Both the position numbers and the translations under genes were made by a program. The notes below the pieces were generated by a model that was given only the letters and a program-made list of their open reading frames with translations, was not told the origin of the DNA and made no database searches. From the NCBI GenBank assembly GCA_964393615.1, contig CAYMUR010000019.1, forward strand, positions 1-64,000: a stretch of DNA of 64,000 bases, given 5' to 3'. This stretch comes from CAYMUR01 sp964393615 (GTDB taxonomy: Bacteria > Planctomycetota > Planctomycetia > Pirellulales > Pirellulaceae). Positions 46,825 through 55,691 of this stretch are shown in pieces (the first letter of the stretch is position 1; every line of letters starts with the position of its first letter).

Positions 46825-47238
46825 CTAGCTGCAGCCACAGGTCGGTTCGGCGGCATCACAACCCGCGTCACAACCGATGTTACAGCAACCGATCGACGCC
46901 ACACGTGCCAGGACGGAACGCACTTTGCCTAACAGGCGTGCTGCGCAACCACATGGATCACAGCAAGCCGCTTCACAGCCACAACTAGGCTCTTCTTCGC
47001 AACCACAAGTGGGCTCTTCTTCACAACCACAAGCTGGTTCTTCTTCGCAACCACAAGCTGGTTCTTCTTCACAACCACAAGCGGGTGCTTCTTCACAACA
47101 CGAAATAATTTCACAACCGCAGCCAATATGACCACGCAACAGACCACCAAGCAGGCCACCTGCATTGGCAGTGTTGGCGCTCGCAATGCTGACCACGAGG
47201 GCCATCACGAGAGCCGCAAAAATCGATCGAGTCTTCAT
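46825..47238 (-). CDS. Secreted cysteine-rich repeat protein
   Basis: 137 residues. A clean signal peptide (ALVMALVVSIASANTANA, cleaved about residue 26) is followed by GGLLGGLLRGHIGCGCE. Then come five 8-residue repeats [A/T/S]CGCEEEP (residues 53-92) and a cysteine-rich tail ending TCGCS. It has 24 Cys, all in the mature 111 residues (over 20%). Such small Cys-rich exported proteins are reported in planctomycetes, and disulfide cross-linking of the envelope or metal binding are the obvious ideas. The acidic repeat would be strongly anionic. No homologue is recognised by name. The ATG follows AGGAGCTCCTCCTT, in which the AGGAG is part of a palindrome. Confidence 0.82.
   Translation of the reverse strand: MKTRSIFAALVMALVVSIASANTANAGGLLGGLLRGHIGCGCEIISCCEEAPACGCEEEPACGCEEEPACGCEEEPTCGCEEEPSCGCEAACCDPCGCAARLLGKVRSVLARVASIGCCNIGCDAGCDAAEPTCGCS
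46963..47082 (-). repeat. 24-bp tandem repeat inside the Cys-rich gene
   Basis: Five 24-bp units encode [A/T/S]CGCEEEP; the first four are nearly identical, the last degenerates after CGCE. The unit is a whole number of codons, so copy-number change would keep the frame. Confidence 0.9.
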
Positions 47239-47829
47239 AAGGAGGAGCTCCTACAACCGGGAAACAAAAAACAGTTCAATACGCTACAACGTTCAGCTAA
47301 TAGAGCGTACCTTCTGCAGTTCCACCGCGCCGCTTCCGGAGCGTCGGTGACGCGGCGCGAGGGTGACCAGCAGAGGCAAGTCCACTTGCTTCACTGCTCA
47401 GTATCGTCGACCTACACGTCCAGATTTAAAAAGACGGAATGTTTTCACGTGAACTTTGGTAATTTGTGGTTGAAGAACTGGGTTGTATCTATTGTGACGG
47501 TATTTGTCAGAATGGCTCTTTATCCACACACAGACTGGTAACACTGCAATTTTACTGATAATTGCGGTCGTACCAGTGAAATGGCTCGATGCGGGGCCTT
47601 CTGACTTGCCTGTACGACGATCATTGGTCCCGGTAAACTTCCTAGTGGTGTGTATTTTTGGTTATGGTATCACCCAAAAAACATCCTGCATTACCTTTCG
47701 GACGTTAGATTTATCGGCTGACGAAGCCAATGACCCTTGGCTTCATGGAGGGATGCACTGTAATTTGTAGACAGGTTGACAACCGTACCGATTTTCACGA
47801 AGCCAGTAACGACAGTAGGATTTGAGAGG
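47239..47829. other. Long region between the Cys-rich gene and pgk
   Basis: 591 bases with no convincing gene. At 47326-47359 a GC-rich inverted repeat (CGCGCCGC ... GCGGCGCG, 8 bp) encloses a second small hairpin, GCGTC-GGT-GACGC. On the minus strand this would lie about 90 bases upstream of the Cys-rich start codon and may fold in its leader. Confidence 0.5.
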
Positions 47830-49017
47830 ATGGCCAAGAAAACGATTGCAGACATCAATGTCAATGGCCGGAAGGTTCTCATACGGGTTGACTTTAATGT
47901 ACCCCTCGATGAGCAGGGTGAAATTGCAGACGATCGCCGGATTAAAATGGCGTTACCAACGGTACAATCAGTCATCGAACGTGGAGGTGCTGCAGTTCTC
48001 ATGAGTCACTTGGGACGCCCAAGTGGTGAAGCAAGCGATTTACGGTTCAGTCTGCGTCCGGTAGCCAGGCGGTTGTCTGAATGTTTACAGATACCAGTGA
48101 CATTTTCTAGCGATACCGTGGACGACGAATCACGCCGAAGGGTTGAAGCATTGAAGCCCGGTGATGTACTGGTTTTGGAAAATTTGCGGTTTCATCCAGG
48201 TGAGAAAAAAGGAGATCCGTTGTTTGCCCAAAAGCTGGCCGCAGGGATGGATGCCTATTGTAATGATGCATTTGGAACGTGTCACCGAGAAGACGCTTCG
48301 ATGGTGGCCGTTCCCCAAGCATTATCGGGTAAGCCCAAGGTCGTTGGATTTTTGGTGGCCCGAGAAATTCAATATTTGTCTGAGACGATTGCTAACCCCC
48401 GCAGACCTCTGGTAGCCATTCTGGGCGGCGCCAAAGTTTCGGACAAAATCGGTGTTATCCGAAACCTGATTCGTTTTTGTGATCATGTATTGATTGGTGG
48501 TGCTATGGCCTATACTTTTGCACTAGCACGTGGAGCCCAAGTCGGAAAGAGTCTTGTCGAACCAGATAAGGTAGATTTGGCGCGTCAATTACTGGAGGTA
48601 GGCGGTGAGAAATTGAAACTACCTGTGGACACACATTGTGGCAATGATTTTCGAGCCGATTGTGATAAACAAGTGTTTGCTGCCGGAGAGATACCCCAGG
48701 GTTATCAAGGTCTCGATATTGGCCCACAGACCTCCAAAATATACAGCGATATTGTGGCCCAAGCTGGTACGATCATTTGGAATGGCCCCTTGGGTGTTTT
48801 TGAAATGCCACCTTTTGACGCCGGTACCAAATCCCTGGCCATTGCCATTGCTGCTGGTAACGCCATCAGTATTATTGGTGGAGGTGACAGTGCGGCTGCC
48901 ATTTCACAACTTGGTTTTGCTGATCAGGTGACACATATTAGTACTGGTGGCGGTGCCAGTTTGGCCATGCTGGAAGGCCGTCGTTTTGTGGCCGTCGACT
49001 TACTGGATGACGTTTGA
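47830..49017 (+). CDS. pgk: Phosphoglycerate kinase
   Basis: 395 residues from ATG at 47830. A glycolytic enzyme forming ATP and 3-phosphoglycerate. Family motifs: KVLIRVDFNVPLDE, VLMSHLGRPSGE, LENLRFHPGEKKGD, YCNDAFGTCHREDASMVAVP, ILGGAKVSDKIGV, GPQTSKIYS, WNGPLGVFEMPPFDAGT and the C-terminal IIGGGDSAAAISQ and ISTGGGASLAMLEG. A longer frame from 47776 lacks conservation. The PTPMT1-like phosphatase gene begins within 33 bases, so the two may be cotranscribed. Confidence 0.97.
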   Translation: MAKKTIADINVNGRKVLIRVDFNVPLDEQGEIADDRRIKMALPTVQSVIERGGAAVLMSHLGRPSGEASDLRFSLRPVARRLSECLQIPVTFSSDTVDDESRRRVEALKPGDVLVLENLRFHPGEKKGDPLFAQKLAAGMDAYCNDAFGTCHREDASMVAVPQALSGKPKVVGFLVAREIQYLSETIANPRRPLVAILGGAKVSDKIGVIRNLIRFCDHVLIGGAMAYTFALARGAQVGKSLVEPDKVDLARQLLEVGGEKLKLPVDTHCGNDFRADCDKQVFAAGEIPQGYQGLDIGPQTSKIYSDIVAQAGTIIWNGPLGVFEMPPFDAGTKSLAIAIAAGNAISIIGGGDSAAAISQLGFADQVTHISTGGGASLAMLEGRRFVAVDLLDDV

Positions 49018-49050
49018 TTGTCAGATAACCCAAGAGAGTTGTTGCCCATC

Positions 49051-49584
49051 ATGCACCGCCGTGTTGCCCACCTCATCTTTTATCCGACGTTGGCTTGGAA
49101 TTGGTTTTTGGCACGAATTCTTGGAGTTTGGAAATGGTCAAGTCGCGTTGATGACCATCTTATTTTGGGAGCCTTGCCATTTCCCTCTTTTGTGAAATAT
49201 TTACACCAACAGGGAGTGCGGGCCGTTGTCAATATGTGTGAAGAATATGCTGGTCCGCAACGCGAGTATGAACATTATGGAATTTGCCAATTGCATGTCC
49301 CGACCATTGATTTTACCTCTCCGACAGCGAACTCTGTCGATGAGGCCGTGGAGTTCATGTCGGATCAAATCGACCGTGGTAATACCGTGTACGTACACTG
49401 TAAGGCAGGGCGTGGGCGTAGTGTTACGATTGTTCTTTGCTGGCTCATTCGGAGTCGCGGGTTCACGCCAGATGAAGCGCAAGCGTTTCTGCAGACGAAA
49501 AGGCCACAGGTCGTAAAGCATATCTATCAACGACAAGTCGTGCAGGAATTTTACCGGAATTCACTAGGTACAGAAAAAATCTGA
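49051..49584 (+). CDS. PTPMT1-like dual-specificity phosphatase (candidate phosphatidylglycerophosphatase)
   Basis: 177 residues from ATG at 49051 (a TTG at 49018 directly after the pgk stop is also open). The active site is YVHCKAGRGRS, the HCX5R(S/T) motif, with Cys117. Unlike generic DSPs, it matches the mitochondrial PTPMT1 along most of its length: LIFYPTLAWNWF at the N-terminus, HLILGALPFPSFVKYLHQQG, VRAVVNMCEEYAGP, ICQLHVPTIDFTSP and FTPDEAQAFLQTKRP. PTPMT1 removes phosphate from phosphatidylglycerophosphate for cardiolipin synthesis. That assignment for this gene is by homology and is not tested here. Membrane association via the hydrophobic N-terminus fits. Confidence 0.85.
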   Translation: MHRRVAHLIFYPTLAWNWFLARILGVWKWSSRVDDHLILGALPFPSFVKYLHQQGVRAVVNMCEEYAGPQREYEHYGICQLHVPTIDFTSPTANSVDEAVEFMSDQIDRGNTVYVHCKAGRGRSVTIVLCWLIRSRGFTPDEAQAFLQTKRPQVVKHIYQRQVVQEFYRNSLGTEKI

Positions 49585-49690
49585 ACATCTTTTCAAACGT
49601 TGTATGCTGGCTCAGTGTTTTCTGAAGGTCCTGGTGGTGGACCACCGCTTTACACATTCTGTTCGTGTGATTCTGTCTTCTCGGCAAATC

Positions 49691-51076
49691 TTATTCTAAC
49701 GCGTTGGCTTGAGAGATCATTGAGTTTGCTGCCTGAATCTGTCCTGTTTTTTGTAGTAACGTGGCATACGTTAGGAGCGTTTTTCGCAGCAGTGCCGAGT
49801 TCGTATTCTCATCGGACTGTTGCGTTTGCAAGACGAACTTAAAATATGGCTCGGCATCTTCATAATTCCCTTGTTTTCCCAATACCACTGCCAAACGAAA
49901 AAATGTACGAAGGGTGTCAGGATGGTGTTGTCCAAGAAATTGTGTCCTGGTCACGGCGATTTCACGCAATAAAATTTCGGCTGCAGGGAAATCGTCTTGT
50001 GCCAGATAACCGGCTGACAGACTTTCCATAGTGCGTAGTGACCTGAGGTCCTTACGTCCAAACTCTGTTGTATAAATTTTCAGGGCAAAATCATAATATT
50101 CGCAAGTTTGCTGAAAATCTTTCCTTGCAAAGTAGACGGCGCCAAGGTTGTACGCGGTGTTGGCTAACAGTACACGCATATTGTCTGGCTGCTGTTTGAG
50201 AATCTGAAAGGCACCAAGCAGCGTATGTTCTGCTGGGACCATGTCACCCAGTCGGTGATGCATCATGCCAAGTTCGTTGAGATGAAGTGCATAACGAAGA
50301 TGCTCACTTCCCCAAATGACTTGACTGAGTCGAGTTGCTTCTTTCAGGTACTCTCTGGCGATATCATGCTTTCCCGCAACGAAATGGACTTGTGCAAGAG
50401 CGTCCAGTGTTGCGGCATAGTCGGGATGTTCTCGGCCCACGACCTGTTCTCGAATTTCAAGAGCCGATCGATAACGCCTTACTGCGGTAGCGTTGTTACC
50501 AGTGGTTTGATGTGCTAGGGCTTCCTGGCTGAGATAAGTAGCCACTGCCAGCGAATTGTTGCCCCAAAGTTGTTCTGCGAGAGATCTGGCTTGTTGCCAC
50601 AAGTCGGATGCAGAAAGTGTCTGGGGCTGCTCGTGTGCCGCGGCTTCGAGCCGTTGAATCTTCTGCAGCAATACTTGCTGTTGTGGATTGAGATTTGCTT
50701 TCCATTCGGCATTTTTGCTGGCCATTCGTACGTTGGTTGACTGCCAGCTGTTTTCACCACATAGGTGCTCCACTAGCTCTCGCGTTCGTTGCCAATCCTG
50801 AAGAGACTGGGCCAGGTTTCCATGCGCCTCGTTGGTCTGTGCTTGTTCGATATAGGTGGCAAGCTGGTGAGGTGCAAAGTTACCGTCTGTTCTTGTTTCT
50901 TCAAAAGTAACGGGTTGGGCATCGTACAAGGGGAGGAGGTCTTTTGCGGTGGGGGCATGTTCGTTTTTCAGACTGGGTCCACCGGTCGACGTTTGGGTGA
51001 CGATTGGATTGGGAGTATCTCTACTACAACTGCTGAGCATCAAGATGGTGGACAAGAAAACTAGACGCCACGGCAT
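49691..51076 (-). CDS. TPR lipoprotein, kinesin-light-chain-type repeats
   Basis: About 461 residues from ATG at 51076. The start gives MPWRLVFLSTILMLSSC, a lipoprotein signal, and GGAGG lies 11 nt upstream; earlier ATGs at 51094 and 51133 are possible. Tetratricopeptide repeats of the 42-residue kinesin-light-chain type follow, for example YRSALEIREQVVGREHPDYA, TLDALAQVHFVAGKHD and EILLREIAVTRTQFLGQHHP. These bind protein partners rather than catalyse. Target unknown. The gene stands alone, convergent with the phosphatase gene. Confidence 0.8.
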   Translation of the reverse strand: MPWRLVFLSTILMLSSCSRDTPNPIVTQTSTGGPSLKNEHAPTAKDLLPLYDAQPVTFEETRTDGNFAPHQLATYIEQAQTNEAHGNLAQSLQDWQRTRELVEHLCGENSWQSTNVRMASKNAEWKANLNPQQQVLLQKIQRLEAAAHEQPQTLSASDLWQQARSLAEQLWGNNSLAVATYLSQEALAHQTTGNNATAVRRYRSALEIREQVVGREHPDYAATLDALAQVHFVAGKHDIAREYLKEATRLSQVIWGSEHLRYALHLNELGMMHHRLGDMVPAEHTLLGAFQILKQQPDNMRVLLANTAYNLGAVYFARKDFQQTCEYYDFALKIYTTEFGRKDLRSLRTMESLSAGYLAQDDFPAAEILLREIAVTRTQFLGQHHPDTLRTFFRLAVVLGKQGNYEDAEPYFKFVLQTQQSDENTNSALLRKTLLTYATLLQKTGQIQAANSMISQANALE

Positions 51077-51730
51077 TGTAGACTGAACCTCCATGCGGCA
51101 TTGGAAATTGTATCGTGTTTGATGATCGACCAAAAATCAGGTGATCGCAACAGTTCTTTTTGACAGATTATGGGTCGACGATAGCTGCAATGTGGTTTTG
51201 CTGGCAGCAAGGGTAGCGGAAAAAGCTGGGTCAGCGAATGCCGGTTTCACGCTGTCAAGCTGCTGCCGAGGCATGATATCACTCTTTTGGAGGATTCCTG
51301 TGTTGTTGATAGCGATTGCACGGATTGCCTAAAAGAATAATCTCTGACCTTGATATCCCCATTTCTTTGATTGCACATTTTCTTCCGCGACATTTCTCGT
51401 GGTAAAATTGCTGTGGTACGTCCTTCGCAGTGCCGTTTCTTAAAAAAAGTTGGAACGCATGCCGTCGAACGATTCCTGGCGGAATATGTCTCTGCATACT
51501 GATTGGGAGGTTGTAGGTCGTTTTTAGGAATGAAATCAGTGCATGGAAAGCTACATCTTATCGTGCTAACTCAGTAGAAAGGTGGTGGGCCGGCTAGGTT
51601 TTGATGTATCCTCAGGCCGATTGGAAAGTTGACGGCCTGACAGGGTGTCGATACACTGAGCGGAGTGGGATGTGTCGCTGATCTACCCAATTTGATGAGT
51701 TTTGTCCGTGACAACAGGTGGTAGACGCGG
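51077..51730. other. Intergenic region, nothing recognised
   Basis: About 650 bases between the TPR lipoprotein and GNAT genes. Small open frames (for example 51141-51332) show no family sequence or ribosome binding sites. No clear repeats, tRNA or hairpins. Confidence 0.45.
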
Positions 51731-52303
51731 ATGGACGAACGAATGGCCACGATTTACTTTAAGCGTTATCGTATGGAGCGGGACTTGACACAGCCGTTGG
51801 CTTGGTCCTGCACACTTCCGCCGGGTTACACGTTGGTGCCTTGGACTCTTGAATTGTTGCCGGACCATGCCCTCGCCAAATACTTTAGTTTTCGCACGGA
51901 ACTCGATGCCAACGTTTTTCCATGTTTAAGGTCACGGGAGGGATGTTTAAATTTAATGGAGGAGATATCGCACAAAGATTGTTTTCTTCCGGAAGCGACT
52001 TGGCTGGTCCGTTACCAGTCGTCGTCCGGTGCCCCAGGCGAATATTGTGGTACGATTCAAGGTATTCGGGACAAGAAAGAATGCGGTGCTATTCAGAATC
52101 TTGGTATCACTCCAGATCATCGTGACCAGAATGTCGGTACCTGCCTGTTACAACAGTCTCTATGGGGTTTTCAGGAACTTGGGATCTGCCGGGCTACTTT
52201 GGAAGTTACCGCACGAAACCGGCGGGCGATTAGACTGTACGAACGTCTTGGATTTCGTACAGTTCAAACCGTGTACAAATCGGTCGAGATGAGTTACGTC
52301 TGA
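51731..52303 (+). CDS. GNAT-family N-acetyltransferase
   Basis: 190 residues. The C-terminal half has the GNAT acetyl-CoA pattern: AIQNLGITPDHRDQNVGTCL (the R/Q-x-x-G-x-G/A loop is DQNVGT), then LEVTARNRRAIRLYERLGFR, the classic helix and strand before the final strands. The N-terminal half (TLPPGYTLVPWTLELLPDHA) is divergent and determines an unknown acceptor. Possible roles are acetylation of small molecules or protein termini. Isolated gene. Confidence 0.88.
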   Translation: MDERMATIYFKRYRMERDLTQPLAWSCTLPPGYTLVPWTLELLPDHALAKYFSFRTELDANVFPCLRSREGCLNLMEEISHKDCFLPEATWLVRYQSSSGAPGEYCGTIQGIRDKKECGAIQNLGITPDHRDQNVGTCLLQQSLWGFQELGICRATLEVTARNRRAIRLYERLGFRTVQTVYKSVEMSYV

Positions 52304-52575
52304 AAACTACTTGCGGTGGCTCGCCGATTTGAAATTCCAGAAAACGGAATGTGTGTAAATTAATATTTTGTGGCGTGTTGCACGTGTTTTGGATTAGAAA
52401 ACCCACCGTGTAGGCTGATCCATTCGGCATTTAGATGGTCGTCGACAACAACGGCTCGTGATGCAGAGTGAGCTTCCTAAAATTGCCCTAAATGAATACA
52501 TTATTTAGTAGTGTGGATCATAGGAATGTAGATGTGATTGTTTTTGAAACTCCTAGCCAATAGCCTTGGTACATC
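52304..52575. other. Intergenic region, nothing recognised
   Basis: 272 bases before the M16 pair; presumably contains its promoter. No obvious motif. Confidence 0.4.
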
Positions 52576-53820
52576 ATGGCGCAAAGCATTTATACTCACA
52601 GTTTCGACAATGGTTTGGTTTTGTTAGCCGAGCCAATGGATTGGCTTGAATCGGCAGCTTTTTCAATTTTGTTACCCGCTGGTTGTGCGCGCGACCCTGA
52701 GGATAAGCTCGGATTGGAAAATTTGGTTTGTGAAATGGTACAGCGCGGTGCCGGTGACCGGTCGAGTCGGGAATTTGTAGAAGCGTTGGAGCACCTGGGC
52801 GTTGAGCGAGCGTCAGGGGTTTCCAGCATACATACCAGCTATGCTGCTGCAATGCCGGCTGAAAAGTTCGAAGAGGCTTTAGTAATTTACATTGATTTAC
52901 TGAGGCGAGCGAAACTGCCAGGTGACCAGTTGGACGAGGCGTTACAGGTGTGCTTACAAGAGATAAGAGCAGTCGAAGATGATCCGGCACAAAAAGCAAT
53001 GCAGCAACTTCGTCTGCAACATTTTGGTCAGCCATGGGGTAGAGCCAGTCAAGGCACTGCATCCACTCTAGCCAAAATGGGAATCGAAGACGTATCCTGG
53101 CAATATGATCGGACCTACCGTCCGGGTGGCGCGATTCTTAGTGTGGCGGGTAACATCGAATGGTCACATGTTCTAGCGACAGTCGATCGCTTACTGGGCG
53201 ACTGGGGACCGGTGGACTCGGAACCTGTTGCAGAAGCTTTACTTCCAGAACGGTATGTCCATCTGCCTCACGATTCGAGCCAGACGCATGTTGCCGTAGC
53301 TTACGATAGCGTACCGTATGGACACGCTGATTATTATCAGGCACGAGGGGCGGTGGGAGTCCTCAGTGATGGTATGAGTTCCCGTTTGTTTACAGAGATT
53401 CGCGAGCGCCGTGGACTATGTTACACGGTTTTTGCAACGATGCATTCTACAAGAAAAAAAGGCGCTGTCATGTGCTATGCGGGTACAAGTACGGACCGTG
53501 CCCAAGAGACGCTTGATGTGATGCTGGCAGANNNNNNNNNNTTGTCGCGAGGGGTTGAACCGGACGAGTTGGGGCGTTTGAAGGCACGCTTGAAGAGTAG
53601 TTTGATCATGCAGCAGGAGTCGAGCCGAGGTCGAAGTGCATCGATCGGTGCGGATTGGTATTATCTCGAGCGCACCCAGAAATTAGAGGAATTGACTTGT
53701 GTCATTGACGATTTGACTTGTGACACTATTAACGAACATTTGGCGCAAAACCCGCCCCGCGAATTTACGGTGGTTACTTTGGGCGAGCGAGAATTGGAGG
53801 TTCCGCTTGAAGTTTCGTGA
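52576..53820 (+). CDS. M16-family peptidase-like protein, non-catalytic partner
   Basis: About 414 residues across a 10-N gap (53532-53541, frame retained). It has the M16 (pitrilysin/MPP-like) double-domain fold: THSFDNGLVLLAEPM, SILLPAGCARDPEDKLGLEN, EIRERRGLCYTVFATMHSTR and RLKARLKSSLIMQQESSRG. In catalytic members HxxEH follows the GV/GL segment; here it is GLENLVCEMVQRGA, with no HxxEH, so zinc cannot bind. It should act as the inactive subunit of a heterodimer with the following gene, as in bacterial and mitochondrial M16B pairs. Confidence 0.9.
   Translation: MAQSIYTHSFDNGLVLLAEPMDWLESAAFSILLPAGCARDPEDKLGLENLVCEMVQRGAGDRSSREFVEALEHLGVERASGVSSIHTSYAAAMPAEKFEEALVIYIDLLRRAKLPGDQLDEALQVCLQEIRAVEDDPAQKAMQQLRLQHFGQPWGRASQGTASTLAKMGIEDVSWQYDRTYRPGGAILSVAGNIEWSHVLATVDRLLGDWGPVDSEPVAEALLPERYVHLPHDSSQTHVAVAYDSVPYGHADYYQARGAVGVLSDGMSSRLFTEIRERRGLCYTVFATMHSTRKKGAVMCYAGTSTDRAQETLDVMLAXXXXLSRGVEPDELGRLKARLKSSLIMQQESSRGRSASIGADWYYLERTQKLEELTCVIDDLTCDTINEHLAQNPPREFTVVTLGERELEVPLEVS
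53532..53541. other. Assembly gap (10 N) in the M16-like gene
   Basis: The reading frame continues across this gap with plausible residues on both sides. Real size unknown. Confidence 0.97.
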
Positions 53821-55048
53821 AGCGACGCTCGATAACGGCTTGGAAATCGTGGCCGAGAGCAATGATCGCGCCTATGCGGCTGGATTGGCGTTTTTTGTCA
53901 ACACGGGTTCACGGGATGAATCGGATGAAAATTCAGGTGTGAGTCATTTTCTGGAACATATGGTTTTCAAGGGAACGTCACGACGTAGTGCTGATGATGT
54001 CAATCGTGAACTAGACGAAATCGGGTCGCAGTCCAACGCGTTTACCTCGGAAGAGCGTACCGTCTATTATGCCACTTTTCTTCCGGAATATCAGGATCGA
54101 GCTGTTGACTTGTTGAGTGATATCATGCGGCCGTCATTGCGAGAAGAGGACTTCAATACCGAGAAACAAGTCATCATTGAAGAAATCTATAAGTACGACG
54201 ACACGCCACCTTTTGGTGCCCATGAAAAATGCATGGCGGCCCACTTTCGTTCACATTCATTGAGCCGCAATATCCTCGGTACGGTTGAAAGTGTCAGTGC
54301 CCTCACTCCGGAAAGCATGAGGACTTATTTTGAACAACGCTACAGTCCGAGTAACATCACACTTGTTGCTGCGGGCTGTATCGATTTTGAACGTTTGGTA
54401 GAGGAAGCAAATAAATGGTGTGGTAACTGGAAGCGTTTTAATGCAGATCGTGATGTCGTGCCTGCGAAAGCTCACTCGGGCTTCAAAGTGATTACCAAAC
54501 CTCAAGCCTGCCAGCAATATGTGGTCCAAATTTCCCGTGGGCCGAGTAGTTGTGATCTGAAACGGTATGCTGCACGTTTGCTGATAACTATCCTGGGTGA
54601 TGATAGTGGAAGTCGATTCTATTGGGACCTCGTTGAAACTGGCCGTGCGGAATACGCGGCGATGGGGACACATGAGTTTCAGGGGGCCGGGATTGTTATG
54701 ACTTATCTTTGTTGCGAACCGCAGTTGGCGGCAACAAATTTACAGCGTATGCACGAATTGCTGGTAGAGGCAGAGGGTACAGGCATCATGGCGACCGAAC
54801 TGACTCAGGCTCAGAACAAAGTTTGTGCCCAGATTGTGCTCGCTGGCGAGCGGTCGAGTCATCGCCTTTTTTCGGTGGGTAATGGCTGGACTCAACGGCG
54901 TGAATATCAGACTGTCAAACAGGTTGTCGATGCATATCGTGCGGTGACTCTTGACGATCTGCACGAAGTTCTTAAAGAATATCCGCTGACCAACAACATG
55001 ACTATTGCGGTCGGTCCGCTCGAACAGTTTGATGATCTACGAGAATAG
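53807..55048 (+). CDS. M16-family zinc peptidase, catalytic subunit
   Basis: 413 residues. The zinc motif HFLEH (residues 47-51) is intact in GVSHFLEHMVFKGTSRR, with the downstream Glu region EKQVIIEEIYKYDD. TTG at 53807 is chosen as start because GGAGG lies 6 nt upstream and the family sequence (FREATLDNGLEIVAES) begins right there; longer frames to 53720 run inside the upstream gene. It overlaps the non-catalytic partner by 14 bases, so they are made together. The family degrades or processes short peptides; substrates not evident. Confidence 0.93.
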   Translation: MKFREATLDNGLEIVAESNDRAYAAGLAFFVNTGSRDESDENSGVSHFLEHMVFKGTSRRSADDVNRELDEIGSQSNAFTSEERTVYYATFLPEYQDRAVDLLSDIMRPSLREEDFNTEKQVIIEEIYKYDDTPPFGAHEKCMAAHFRSHSLSRNILGTVESVSALTPESMRTYFEQRYSPSNITLVAAGCIDFERLVEEANKWCGNWKRFNADRDVVPAKAHSGFKVITKPQACQQYVVQISRGPSSCDLKRYAARLLITILGDDSGSRFYWDLVETGRAEYAAMGTHEFQGAGIVMTYLCCEPQLAATNLQRMHELLVEAEGTGIMATELTQAQNKVCAQIVLAGERSSHRLFSVGNGWTQRREYQTVKQVVDAYRAVTLDDLHEVLKEYPLTNNMTIAVGPLEQFDDLRE

Positions 55049-55142
55049 TGTTGGTTAGGTTCTTGGGGTTAGCGGTTTGATTACAGGCAGTGGCAAGTGT
55101 TTAAGGTTTTGCTTGCCAATTTGATTCACCAAGGAGATTGTT

Positions 55143-55601
55143 ATGGAACGTACATTGGTATTGTTGAAACCGGATTGTGTGGAACGTCGACTGGTAGGCC
55201 GAGTCATTGCTCGTTTTGAGGAAAAAGGATTCAATATTATTGCGATGAAAATGATTCGCGTGACAGCTGATTTGGCAAGGGAACACTATGCGGAACATGT
55301 GGAAAAACCGTTTTACCCCGGTTTAGAGGCATTCATTACCGGGGCGCCGGTTGTGGCGATGATTGTGGAGGGCCTGGAGGCCATTCGTGTCGTCCGTGAA
55401 ATGTTAGGTGCGACGAGTGGTTTAAAGGCGAATCCGGGGACAATTCGCGGGGATTTCAGTTCCAGTCGGCAAATGAATTTGGTCCACGCTTCTGACGGAC
55501 CGGACGCAGCTGCTCGGGAAATGTCCCTTTATTTTGAAGATGCTGATATCTGTCGCTACGAACCGACACTGACGAAGTGGTTCAAGGCAGGTGATGAATA
55601 G
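55143..55601 (+). CDS. ndk: Nucleoside diphosphate kinase
   Basis: 152 residues. Balances nucleoside triphosphates by transferring phosphate via a His. MERTLVLLKPDCVERRLVG at the N-terminus, FEEKGFNIIAMKM, EHYAEHVEKPFYPGLEAFI, GATSGLKANPGTIRGDF, and the catalytic His115 in NLVHASDGPDAAARE. Canonical length and motifs. Ribosome binding site AAGGAG precedes the ATG. The M16 pair lies upstream on the same strand. Confidence 0.97.
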   Translation: MERTLVLLKPDCVERRLVGRVIARFEEKGFNIIAMKMIRVTADLAREHYAEHVEKPFYPGLEAFITGAPVVAMIVEGLEAIRVVREMLGATSGLKANPGTIRGDFSSSRQMNLVHASDGPDAAAREMSLYFEDADICRYEPTLTKWFKAGDE

Positions 55602-55691
55602 CGGAACCTACTGCAGGTGAACCTTGTTTCGTTTTTTTTCAGTAGACATCATTGGAGTCGCGAAAGATTGTTGCGAATCCGTTGTTAACGG

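Noticed and set aside
46963..47082. Regular 24-bp repeats as a CRISPR array
   Set aside because: No spacers; the repeats are contiguous and encode an in-frame peptide.
51141..51332. Small open frame in the 650-base gap
   Set aside because: No similarity or ribosome binding site.
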